This document shows positions 1 to 5,446 of a stretch of DNA of 8,484 nt, in pieces. Made by a program: the position numbers and the translations under genes. Location: assembly GCA_021443405.1 (NCBI GenBank), contig JABUUA010000073.1, positions 4,403 to 12,886 on the forward strand, written 5' to 3'. The notes under the pieces are model-generated. The model saw only the letters and a list, made by a program, of their open reading frames with translations. It searched no databases and was not told the DNA's origin. The first letter of the stretch is position 1. Each line of letters opens with the position of its first letter. This DNA is from Bacteroidaceae bacterium (lineage in GTDB: Bacteria; Bacteroidota; Bacteroidia; Bacteroidales; Bacteroidaceae).

Positions 1-389
1 CGGCAGTGATTCGCCGTTTCGATGACGTCATCGACGTTGATGGACTCTGACGTGGCACCGATGGTATTCGTCTCAAAGATGTAGCGGGTCTGCTCGTGTG
101 TCAGGCGACTGCCCTCGATGTGATTGGAGTTATAGGTGAGGTCCACCTGCACCTTGTGGTAAATGCCTCCTTTCAATCGCATCTCTTTCTGCTCGCGAAG
201 CGTCTGCAGCAACGGGGTGATGCGCCGGCGTCCTTTGCCTTTCCGGGGTAAGGTCGCCTCCTCGGGGATGTTCCAAGTCTTGCCTGTCAGGAAGGCCCCC
301 ACTATCTTGCCTTGGGCACAATAGTTGCGCACGGTGCGCTCGGAAACCCCGTGCTTGGCTGCAAATTCAACGACGGATAAGATGTTCAT
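1..389 (-). CDS. Fic-family protein with N-terminal HTH (3' end beyond window)
   Basis: The reading frame opens at ATG 389-387 and is still open at the window edge, giving about 129 residues. Residues 2-45 look like a MerR/excisionase-type helix-turn-helix (SVVEFAAKHGVSERTVRNY, then a short wing). A basic linker follows at 49-57. Residues 84-110 are the start of a Fic domain, with the hallmark LTYNSNHIEGSRLT and, inside it, the inhibitory-helix motif (S/T)xxxE(G/N) as S88-x3-E92-G93. Fic proteins usually transfer AMP from ATP onto target proteins. An inhibitory helix placed N-terminal to the Fic core (class II) keeps the enzyme off by occupying the ATP site. The catalytic HxFxxGNGR loop should lie beyond position 1 and cannot be checked. 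The HTH suggests DNA binding, perhaps to its own promoter. The target is unknown. The family assignment is firm; activity and role are inferred. Confidence 0.88.
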   Translation of the reverse strand, partial: MNILSVVEFAAKHGVSERTVRNYCAQGKIVGAFLTGKTWNIPEEATLPRKGKGRRRITPLLQTLREQKEMRLKGGIYHKVQVDLTYNSNHIEGSRLTHEQTRYIFETNTIGATSESINVDDVIETANHC

Positions 390-417
390 TGCGGCAAATT
401 TTCGTAGAAATCCACTG

Positions 418-448
418 CAAAGATGGTGATTTTTGCCGACATCGGCAA
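418..448 (-). promoter_or_regulatory. Candidate promoter of the fic gene
   Basis: On the minus strand, CATCTTTG (425-418) matches the Bacteroidota -7 consensus TAnnTTTG at five of its six fixed positions. A TTG (448-446) lies 20 bases upstream, an acceptable spacing for the -33 TTTG/TTG element. Transcription would start near 411, leaving a leader of about 20 bases before ATG 389. The -33 part sits inside a perfect palindrome listed separately. The promoter is inferred from consensus only. Confidence 0.45.
433..448. repeat. Perfect palindrome TTGCCGA-CA-TCGGCAA in the fic promoter
   Basis: Two 7-base arms, TTGCCGA (433-439) and TCGGCAA (442-448), are exact reverse complements around a 2-base centre. 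The element covers the candidate -33 box and part of the spacer before the -7 box of the fic promoter. A dimeric repressor bound here would block RNA polymerase, so it is a natural candidate operator. The fic product itself carries an HTH. As a hairpin it would have a 2-base loop and no T-tract, so it is unlikely to be a terminator. Confidence 0.5.
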
Positions 449-478
449 GAATATGGGCAGAAAAACGTTCTTGGGAAG

Positions 479-495
479 GCTATAACTCGCTATAA
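479..495. repeat. Short direct repeat GCTATAA x2, 10-base period
   Basis: GCTATAA occurs at 479-485 and again at 489-495, separated by CTC, so the copies lie one helical turn apart. The repeat covers the end of the possible small gene and lies upstream of the fic promoter. It could be a binding site for a regulator or a chance repeat; nothing else supports a function. Confidence 0.25.
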
Positions 496-619
496 ACCCG
501 CTCGACGTTGACGGTTTCGCCCCGCATCAAGAAGACCGTCGGACCAGCGCTTCCTCGAACGCATTGCTGAAGCGAAGGGCGAAAAAGAGCGAGGGGTTGA
601 GTCCGTGGACGGTGTGCAT
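480..619 (-). pseudogene. Possible small gene of about 46 codons, interrupted by an apparent one-base deletion
   Basis: From ATG 619-617 one minus frame runs 30 codons (beginning MHTVHGLNPSLFFALRFSNA) to TGA at 529-527. From about 545 a second frame continues to TAG at 482-480, ending VFLMRGETVNVERVYSEL. Both stretches use mostly C or G at third codon positions, like the surrounding genes, and the change of frame is where that bias moves. Restoring one base between about 527 and 545 would give a single protein of 46 residues. The gap to the stop of the ZIP gene is 31 bases, so it could be the last gene of that operon. I do not recognise the product and see no signal peptide or clear domain. 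Alternatives are a genuine 30-residue peptide or non-coding sequence. Confidence 0.35.
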
Positions 620-650
620 GGAAAGGAAACTTCGGGCAGAACGGTGGGCG

Positions 651-1403
651 TTACAAGCGTTCCAAAAGCAGTATGAGCACGAAACCCACTAACAGGGCGT
701 AGGTGGCTGGTTTCTGATAACCGTGGGCATGGCTCTCGGGAATCATCTCGTCGCTCACCACATAGAGCATGGCACCGCCCGACAAGGCCAGCATGAGAGG
801 CAGCACAGCGGCGGAAAGACCGCCCAGATAATAGCCCGTGAACACGCCGAGCACCTCGAGCAGTCCGATGACGAGCGCGATGACAAAGGTGCGCAGATGG
901 CTCACGCCGGCCAGGAGGAGCGGGGAGATGATGACCATGCCCTCGGGAACGTTCTGCAGGGAGATGGCTATGGCCACGTTGACAGCGTCGTGCGTGCTCT
1001 CGCCTCCAAAGCCCACGCCGGCGGCCATGCCCTCGGGAAACTTGTGCAGTGCAATGGCCATTACGAACAGGAGCACGCGGTTGAGGTGTTGGTTGTGCTG
1101 GTGTTGTTCGAGGTCCACGCCCGTGATGGTGTGCAGATGCGGCGTCACGATGTCGAGCACATTGAGGAGCAGCACGCCCAGCACCACGCCGAGGCAGGGC
1201 AGCCACACCGACGACCACGTGGGCGTCAGTTCGAAGGCGGGCACCAACAGACCGAGCACCGCGGCCGAAAGCATGACGCCGGCGCACAGACCCACGATGG
1301 TGTCGTTCACCGCGTGACTGACATTTTTGATGAAGTAGCCGAGGAGTGAGCCGATGATCGTGGAGCCGCCTACGCCGATGGCAGTCAGTAAAATCTCATT
1401 CAT
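651..1403 (-). CDS. ZIP-family divalent metal transporter
   Basis: A 250-residue membrane protein of the ZIP family, which moves Zn2+ and sometimes Fe2+ or Mn2+ into the cytoplasm. Hydrophobic segments span most of the sequence. A histidine-rich loop at about 89-106 (HLHTITG ... HQHNQH) is the variable metal-binding loop of the family. The two signature transmembrane motifs are visible: HKFPEG (120-125) and QNVPEG (150-155). The second has Gln where many ZIPs have His. DEMIPESH (218-225) matches a later family motif. I chose ATG 1403-1401 because it gives a normal N-terminus (MNEILLTAIGVGG) and overlaps the stop of the upstream gene as ATGA. The frame stays open upstream to 1652, but that part is a shadow of the YgbA-like gene. 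Translational coupling to that gene is likely. The exact metal cannot be read from the sequence. Confidence 0.92.
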   Translation of the reverse strand: MNEILLTAIGVGGSTIIGSLLGYFIKNVSHAVNDTIVGLCAGVMLSAAVLGLLVPAFELTPTWSSVWLPCLGVVLGVLLLNVLDIVTPHLHTITGVDLEQHQHNQHLNRVLLFVMAIALHKFPEGMAAGVGFGGESTHDAVNVAIAISLQNVPEGMVIISPLLLAGVSHLRTFVIALVIGLLEVLGVFTGYYLGGLSAAVLPLMLALSGGAMLYVVSDEMIPESHAHGYQKPATYALLVGFVLILLLERL

Positions 1404-1738
1404 AGGGGAGTGTCGGAGGGTGAAAGTGTAGGTTTCTGCCACTTCTCGGCCCACAGATGCCGGAGTGCGATGAGGGGGTGGTAGAGCAGCATGCGCGGTC
1501 CTGCCCAGCGCATTACTTGGCGGATGCGCTCGCGCATCTCGGGACGATAGCAGTGGATGGGGCATCGTTGGCACGACGGCTTCTGCTCCCCGAACCGACA
1601 GCGGTCGAGGCGAGCGTGGGCGTAGGCCAGTAGCGCTTCGCAGTCGGCGCACAGGGAGTCGTTGCCTTCGCGCTTGCGGCAGTAGAGTCGTACCATCAAC
1701 TCCACCACTTTCTTCTCATGATTGAGTTTCTTCGGCAT
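1400..1738 (-). CDS. YgbA-like 'nitrous oxide-stimulated promoter' family protein
   Basis: A 112-residue, cysteine-rich small protein matching the YgbA_NO family (PF11756 from memory). Visible landmarks are LYCRKREG near residues 18-25, CADC (30-33), LLAYAHARLDRC (36-47), CQRCPIHCY (56-64) and GPRMLLYHPLIALRHL (80-95). Seven cysteines (20, 30, 33, 47, 56, 59, 63) with two CxxC pairs suggest a bound metal or Fe-S centre, though this is inference. E. coli ygbA belongs to the NsrR nitric-oxide regulon and its biochemical role is not settled. The start ATG 1738-1736 lies 23 bases inside the end of the upstream TIGR04076-type gene, and the stop overlaps the ZIP start as ATGA. The tight coupling to a metal transporter and to redox genes fits a role in nitrosative or metal stress. 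Confidence 0.88.
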   Translation of the reverse strand: MPKKLNHEKKVVELMVRLYCRKREGNDSLCADCEALLAYAHARLDRCRFGEQKPSCQRCPIHCYRPEMRERIRQVMRWAGPRMLLYHPLIALRHLWAEKWQKPTLSPSDTPL

Positions 1739-2043
1739 CGTCGTCGAGGGCTTCTATCAGGAAACTGACGGGGCGGAACCCGTCGTTGCACGAAATCATG
1801 GCCGCGTGCGGGTTCTTCATCCAACCGTCGTAGAGGTTTGTTCCGCCGTGGGCGAGGGTCATGACAAAGGGCGACATCGTTTCCCACGCGCTGGTGCAGA
1901 GTCCTTCGGGGCGCTCCCATCCGTTGGCCACGAAACACCTGTCCTTCCTCCAAGTCGCAGGCGTGCTCCATGGGATTCTCGTACAGTGCCATGAGGTCGC
2001 GGTGGCACACCTTGCGCATCACCGTTATCTTTACCTTTTTCAT
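1716..2043 (-). pseudogene. TIGR04076-family protein, frameshifted by one extra base
   Basis: The N-terminal part (MKKVKITVMRKVCHRDLMAL ... EEGQVF, 37 residues) reads from ATG 2043-2041. The rest (VANGWERPEGLCTSAWETMS ... NDGFRPVSFLIEAL) reads in another frame and stops at TGA 1718-1716. Together they match the family's order: KVKITV start, CxxxEGQ, PEG-C-AW, G-DGWMKNP, CNDGFRPVSF. Removing one A from AAA at 1933-1935 (+ strand) rejoins them into about 108 residues. The function of the family is unknown; conserved cysteines and tryptophans suggest metal or redox work, but I cannot say more. As written, translation would continue in the wrong frame to 1696, through the start of the YgbA-like gene. 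The start overlaps the stop of the upstream gene as ATGA, so the gene belongs to the operon. It is either a sequencing indel or a recent inactivation. Confidence 0.82.
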
Positions 2044-2354
2044 ACGTATTCCAAGTTGAATTCAGCCGTGACCTGCAGGTCGTCCACCGTGGGGTCGTCG
2101 TAGTGATAGGCAATGCTCATGCCGCGGTATTCCTTGGGAATCTTCAGCGACGTGCCGTCGGTCAGCAGCCACGACCATCGTGGCGTGCCGAAGTCGTACG
2201 AGGCACCCGAGAGCAGGAGGCGGTTATTGGTGTAGTCGAACTCATAGAATCCGCCGCCGTAACACTCGTCCGTGGGTTCCAAAAGGTCCTTGTGCATGCG
2301 CACGTCACCCAGTCGGAACACGCCGCGTCGGGTGATGATGAATTTCTTTGCCAT
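2040..2354 (-). CDS. Unrecognised 104-residue protein
   Basis: The frame starts at ATG 2354-2352 (MAKKFIITRRGVFRLGDVRM) and ends at TGA 2042-2040, overlapping the next gene's start as ATGA. The frame is also open further upstream, but that part lies in the shadow of the flavin-binding gene, and 2354 gives a normal small-protein start 35 bases after that gene's stop. There is no signal peptide, membrane segment or cysteine cluster; the only cysteine is near residue 37. The protein is rich in Tyr, Asp and Gly, with a GGGFYEFD segment followed by FGTPRWSW, suggesting a compact beta-rich cytoplasmic fold. I do not recognise the family. Its place inside a redox and metal stress operon is the only clue to function. 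Confidence 0.8.
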   Translation of the reverse strand: MAKKFIITRRGVFRLGDVRMHKDLLEPTDECYGGGFYEFDYTNNRLLLSGASYDFGTPRWSWLLTDGTSLKIPKEYRGMSIAYHYDDPTVDDLQVTAEFNLEYV

Positions 2355-2389
2355 AGGTGGTTCTTTGTTGAGAAACAGGAGAAGGACCG

Positions 2390-2878
2390 TTACGACTGTG
2401 GCCCGTATTGTTTGCACTTGCCCACGGGAGGTGCCGTGAGCTTGATGCATACGACGGCGGTGCGCGCCAGACTGCGGGCGATGGATGCGTCGAAGGCGTC
2501 CATGTGGTGGGGCAGGTAGCGCTCGCAGATAGCCCGTAGCGCTGCAATCTTCTCCGCCTCGTCGTCCACGAGGGCAGCCGTTCCGTAGGCGATGGCCGAC
2601 TGGAACTGCAAGGTGAAGCTTCCGTTGGCGGGCCCGACCGTGGGCAGGCATTGGGTCACAGCACTGAGACACACCGCAGGTTGCTGGCGCAGCACGTCCA
2701 GTTTCCTACCTTCCAAGGCGCAGCGGAAGTAGAACGTCTGCTCGTCGGTCCGCGCCAGAGAGAGCGGCAGGGCATACGGCGTGCCGTCGGCAGCGGTCAT
2801 GCTCATCGTGATGTACGGGGCGCGGTCGAGCACGTCCAAAGCCCACGCAGCACTCATTTCGCGGTCTTTGCGTCGCAT
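2390..2878 (-). CDS. NimA/PNPOx-like flavin-nucleotide-binding protein
   Basis: A 162-residue protein of the pyridoxamine 5'-phosphate oxidase-like split-barrel superfamily, in the branch that includes the 5-nitroimidazole resistance (Nim) proteins. The N-terminus MRRKDREM is typical of that branch, followed by PYITMSMTAADGTPYALPLS (21-40), YFRCALEGRKLDVLRQQP (50-67), where FMN phosphate contacts usually lie, and SFTLQFQSAIAYGTAAL (87-103). Such proteins bind FMN or heme-like cofactors and reduce small substrates; a true Nim function needs testing. It starts 3 bases after the Bcp stop and is followed after 35 bases by the unrecognised 104-residue gene, so it is co-transcribed. Its link with peroxide-defence genes suggests a flavin-dependent redox role. 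The family is clear; the substrate is not. Confidence 0.87.
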   Translation of the reverse strand: MRRKDREMSAAWALDVLDRAPYITMSMTAADGTPYALPLSLARTDEQTFYFRCALEGRKLDVLRQQPAVCLSAVTQCLPTVGPANGSFTLQFQSAIAYGTAALVDDEAEKIAALRAICERYLPHHMDAFDASIARSLARTAVVCIKLTAPPVGKCKQYGPQS

Positions 2879-2881
2879 TGT

Positions 2882-3340
2882 TTAGTCGATTTCGGCCAGA
2901 ATCTGTTCTGCGTGCTCCTTGGTCTTTATCTCTTTCGGGGTGAAGATGCGGGTGACGACGCCCTCTTCGTTCACAAGATAGGTGGTGCGAAGCGTGCCGA
3001 TGGTGGTCTTTCCGCACATCTTCTTCTCGCCCCACGCGCCCAGCGCTTGCAACAGCGTGGTGTCCGTGTCGGCAATCAGGTCGAAGTTCAGCTCCTGTTT
3101 CTCAATGAAACGCTGGTGCGAGGCTGCCGAGTCCTTGCTCACGCCCAGGATGGCGTAGCCCTTGTCGGCCAGTGCCGCTTTGTTGTCGCGCAGCGAACAG
3201 GCCTCTGCCGTGCAGCCGCTCGTCGAGTCTTTTGGGTAGGTGTAGAGCACCAATTTCTTGCCGCGGAAGTCCTCCGCCTTGATGAGTTTGCCGTTCTGGT
3301 CCGTTCCCAGAATGGCGGGAATCTTGTCTCCTACGTTCAT
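2882..3340 (-). CDS. bcp: Thioredoxin-dependent peroxiredoxin Bcp/PrxQ
   Basis: A 152-residue cytoplasmic peroxiredoxin that reduces hydrogen and organic peroxides, using thioredoxin as electron donor. The active-site motif PKDSTSGCTAEAC carries the peroxidatic C43 and the resolving C48 five residues later, the atypical 2-Cys arrangement of PrxQ. P36, T40 and C43 form the PxxxTxxC catalytic signature. The usual Pro before Gly-Cys is Ser here, a tolerated change. LGVSKDSAASHQRF (65-78) and LRTTYLVNEEGVV are further family landmarks, and the length is normal. It lies between yaaA, 19 bases upstream, and the flavin-binding gene, 3 bases downstream. A thioredoxin gene upstream at 5743-5447 could supply its electrons. 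Confidence 0.96.
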   Translation of the reverse strand: MNVGDKIPAILGTDQNGKLIKAEDFRGKKLVLYTYPKDSTSGCTAEACSLRDNKAALADKGYAILGVSKDSAASHQRFIEKQELNFDLIADTDTTLLQALGAWGEKKMCGKTTIGTLRTTYLVNEEGVVTRIFTPKEIKTKEHAEQILAEID

Positions 3341-3359
3341 AATGCTTGAGTGTTAATGA

Positions 3360-4109
3360 TTATTGATTGATGAACATCCACGGACCCGCGGTCGTGTCGA
3401 GGCGGTAGCCCTCGTACGTAAAGTTGCGGAGCGCGTCGATGTCAGTGATTTTGTGTTGCAATATCCAGCGTGTCATGGTGCCGCGGCACATTTTGGTGTA
3501 GATGACGATGGTCTTGAGTCGTCCTCCCTGGGCCACTTTGAACTGGGGCGTGACCACGGTCAGCTCCTTCTGCACGCGTTTCCAGTCGAACAAGTTCTTG
3601 AACTCCTCGCTGGCGAGATTCACAAGCACGCCGTCGTCGGCCTTCACGCGACGGATAAACCAGTCGGTGAGCACGGGTTTCCAGTAGTCGAACATGCTGA
3701 TGCCGTGCAGCGGCAACTCCACGTCGCCCTCCAGTCGGTACGGGTTCACAAGGTCGAGAGGCCGGAGCAGTCCGTAGAGGAACGAGCCGATGAACAGGTG
3801 TTGGTTGGCATGCAGGAGCTCGTCGTCGGTCAGTGTCTCGGGTGCCAACTTCTGAAATACCATGCCGTCGTAGCTGAACACGGCCGGCTGCCGTGTGTCC
3901 CGGATGAAGAACGACTGGTAGCGCTGGTAGTTCTCTGCGGCCAGTGCTCGGTTGACGCGCAGCATCTGCTGCAGTTCGTCCGCCGAGTACGTGGCCAGTT
4001 GCAGGGCGTGGTCGTTGGCCTGCTGCTGGAAGAAGGGCTCGGTGGCATTGGGGAACACCCCAGGCGCCTTGCCCGTCATAATCTTTGCGCACGCTATGAG
4101 TATCTGCAT
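3360..4109 (-). CDS. yaaA: Peroxide stress protein YaaA (UPF0246/DUF328)
   Basis: A 249-residue cytoplasmic protein matching YaaA from end to end. The opening MQILIACAKIM replaces the usual MLILISPAK-type start. Landmarks are SYDGMVFQKLAPETL (78-92), LYGLLRPLDLVNPYRLEG (111-128), LVNLASEEFKNLF, and the closing block YTKMCRGTMTRW followed by FTYEGYRLD. In E. coli, YaaA is induced by OxyR and lowers free intracellular iron during peroxide stress, limiting Fenton damage to DNA; the fold is reported to bind DNA. Here it sits directly upstream of bcp (19-base gap) and 12 bases downstream of the acetyltransferase. This pairs iron control with peroxide removal, and the position next to bcp strongly supports a peroxide-response role. 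Confidence 0.95.
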   Translation of the reverse strand: MQILIACAKIMTGKAPGVFPNATEPFFQQQANDHALQLATYSADELQQMLRVNRALAAENYQRYQSFFIRDTRQPAVFSYDGMVFQKLAPETLTDDELLHANQHLFIGSFLYGLLRPLDLVNPYRLEGDVELPLHGISMFDYWKPVLTDWFIRRVKADDGVLVNLASEEFKNLFDWKRVQKELTVVTPQFKVAQGGRLKTIVIYTKMCRGTMTRWILQHKITDIDALRNFTYEGYRLDTTAGPWMFINQ

Positions 4110-4121
4110 GGTGTCTGGGTG

Positions 4122-4706
4122 TCAGAGGATTGTCTCCCGCTTTTCAGGGGCGGCGTGCCCTGTCGGCTGAGCGACGGGAACGGCCTCCAGAGCGTAGATG
4201 TAGTCGTTCATGTAGTAGCCGTTGCCAATGGGGAAGTCGCCCTCACGGTCGCGCTGCATGCCCATCGCCTCGTAGAAACCCACGGCACGATTGTGTCGGT
4301 TCACGTTCAGTTCCAGTCGGTAACCATCCGAGTGCTGCGTGCCCAGCCGTTGTGTGAGGAACGAGAACAACTGCTTGCCCAGTCCGCGACCTTGGTATTG
4401 CGGCATCACATAGATTTTCTGCAAGTGCAGCAAGGGACGGCCGTCGGGGAGGCGCGACTCATGTTCCACGGAGATGTAGCCGCAGGCAGTGCCGTCCGCC
4501 TCCTCGGCCACGAAGAATTCCTTGCCCTCGCCCGTAATCTGTTCGATCAGGCTCTCTGCGCCATACATCCATTCCATCATGTAGTCCATCTGCTCGGGAC
4601 TGAGTATCTCGGCATAGGTCGTGCGGAAGACCACCTCGGCCATGGCTTGTATGGTGGGGATGTCCTGCGGCGTGGCTTGGCGAATGTGTACGGTGGTCAT
4701 GGTCAT
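4122..4706 (-). CDS. GNAT-family N-acetyltransferase
   Basis: A 194-residue acetyl-CoA-dependent acyltransferase. Motif A is clear at about 95-112: LQKIYVMPQYQGRGLGKQLF, with the Q-x-x-G-x-G pyrophosphate loop. Motif B follows (LELNVNRHNRAVGFYEAMGM, 131-150), and FPIGNGYYMNDYIYAL (159-173) closes the fold. The best start is ATG 4706-4704, which overlaps the upstream nitroreductase stop as ATGA; ATG 4700 would remove two residues only. About 20 residues of low-complexity tail follow the domain. The substrate cannot be predicted; the family includes protein, aminoglycoside and polyamine acetylases. It lies between a flavin lipoprotein and yaaA in the operon, with a 12-base gap to yaaA. Confidence 0.9.
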   Translation of the reverse strand: MTMTTVHIRQATPQDIPTIQAMAEVVFRTTYAEILSPEQMDYMMEWMYGAESLIEQITGEGKEFFVAEEADGTACGYISVEHESRLPDGRPLLHLQKIYVMPQYQGRGLGKQLFSFLTQRLGTQHSDGYRLELNVNRHNRAVGFYEAMGMQRDREGDFPIGNGYYMNDYIYALEAVPVAQPTGHAAPEKRETIL

Positions 4707-5305
4707 TCCGTTACGGTGACGAACTGCACTTTCTCTGCCTTGCGCGGTTTGGCGTCGGGTGCTTCGGCGGGATGTCCCAAGGCAATCACGAGGCACAACT
4801 CGTAGTCTTCGCCGAAGCCGAGGCGCTGCAGCAGTTCTGGTTTCTCCTTGAGAGCGCGCACGGGCATGCCCAGATTGATAGAGCCAAGTCCGTAGGCCGT
4901 GGCGGCGAGGCAGATGTTCTCAGCCAGCAGACCGCAGTCGATGCGTGACATGTCGTACTGATGGCCCGCGGCGATGAAGATATACACGGGAGCGCGGTAG
5001 AGTCCGTGCAGGTTGTCGGCCAGATAGGCGGTCGAGGTTGGGTCGGTGACCACTTTCACCTCGTAATGTTGCTGGTTCATGCCGTTCGGGGCATTGATGC
5101 CGCACAGCAGGATGCGGTCCAGTGTGTCGCGACCGATGGGCTGGTCGGTGTACTTGCGTATGCTGCGGCGCGCCATGATGTTGCCTAGAACCGCCTCTGT
5201 CACGTTTGTTTCTTTAGCGGGCGCCACTGTCTTTTTCTGGGTGGTGCAGGCACTGCCAGTAACCAGCAATGCGAGCAGCAGCGATAGGGTGAATAGATGT
5301 TTCAT
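4703..5305 (-). CDS. Nitroreductase-family lipoprotein
   Basis: A 200-residue FMN-dependent nitroreductase-fold protein with a lipoprotein signal. The N-terminus has a short basic start, a hydrophobic core (LFTLSLLLALLV) and a lipobox ending in GSAC, so C20 would be lipidated and the enzyme anchored in a membrane. Acidic residues just after the Cys, which often mark surface export in Bacteroidota, are absent (TTQKK), so I favour the periplasmic side. The enzyme domain starts with ARRSIRKYTDQPI (45-57), where Arg residues bind FMN phosphate. NAPNGMNQQ (71-79), GSINLGMP (141-148) and ALGHPAEAP (175-183) are further family landmarks. Such enzymes reduce nitroaromatics, quinones or flavins with NAD(P)H. 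It is the first gene after the 5370-5393 control region and overlaps the acetyltransferase by 4 bases. Confidence 0.92.
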   Translation of the reverse strand: MKHLFTLSLLLALLVTGSACTTQKKTVAPAKETNVTEAVLGNIMARRSIRKYTDQPIGRDTLDRILLCGINAPNGMNQQHYEVKVVTDPTSTAYLADNLHGLYRAPVYIFIAAGHQYDMSRIDCGLLAENICLAATAYGLGSINLGMPVRALKEKPELLQRLGFGEDYELCLVIALGHPAEAPDAKPRKAEKVQFVTVTE

Positions 5306-5369
5306 GTTGGGTAACCGTTCTGTTTTTCTTTTGCGATGTGTTGTTGTCGGCTGCGTGGCCGTTGCTTCA

Positions 5370-5377
5370 CAAAGTTA
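5370..5377 (-). promoter_or_regulatory. -7 promoter box TAACTTTG for the stress operon
   Basis: Minus-strand TAACTTTG fits the Bacteroidota -7 consensus TAnnTTTG exactly. It lies in the 141-base gap between the thioredoxin stop and the lipoprotein start and would give a leader of about 55-60 bases. No convincing -33 TTTG lies at the normal 17-23 base spacing; the nearest TTG (5408-5406) is 28 bases away. A weak -33 box combined with the overlapping palindrome would fit a regulated promoter. Confidence 0.5.
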
Positions 5378-5393
5378 CAGAAAAATTCTGTAA
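5375..5393. repeat. Perfect inverted repeat TTACAGAA-AAA-TTCTGTAA, candidate operator
   Basis: The arms TTACAGAA (5375-5382) and TTCTGTAA (5386-5393) are exact reverse complements across an AAA centre, 19 bases in all. The left arm shares three bases with the -7 box of the stress operon, so a bound dimer would compete with RNA polymerase. A terminator for the thioredoxin gene is less likely because the stem is AT-rich and no T-tract follows it on the minus strand. The regulator is unknown. Confidence 0.55.
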
Positions 5394-5446
5394 GCAGTGT
5401 GTTTTCAACTTCCTTTTTTGTTCACCGAGGGAATTTGTGCGGGTGA

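Noticed and set aside
527..545. Programmed -1 frameshift as the explanation of the 480-619 break
   Set aside because: No X_XXY_YYZ slippery heptamer is present at the junction and no strong hairpin follows, so a simple indel is more likely.
490..1287. 265-codon minus-strand open frame
   Set aside because: Most of it is a shifted reading of the ZIP gene with an Arg/His-rich composition. Only the 480-619 part may be coding, and in other frames.
723..1349. Long plus-strand open frame opposite the ZIP gene
   Set aside because: It mirrors a well-supported membrane transporter on the other strand, has no family resemblance and is rich in His, Glu and Gln as expected of an antisense shadow.
3363..4805. 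480-codon plus-strand open frame across yaaA and the acetyltransferase
   Set aside because: It spans two clearly assigned minus-strand genes and their junction and shows no motifs; high G/C third positions often leave such antisense frames open.
5422..5446. TCACC...GGTGA inverted repeat just after the thioredoxin stop
   Set aside because: Only 5 base pairs with a 15-base loop, and it is followed on the coding strand by an A-tract rather than a T-tract, so it is not a convincing terminator.
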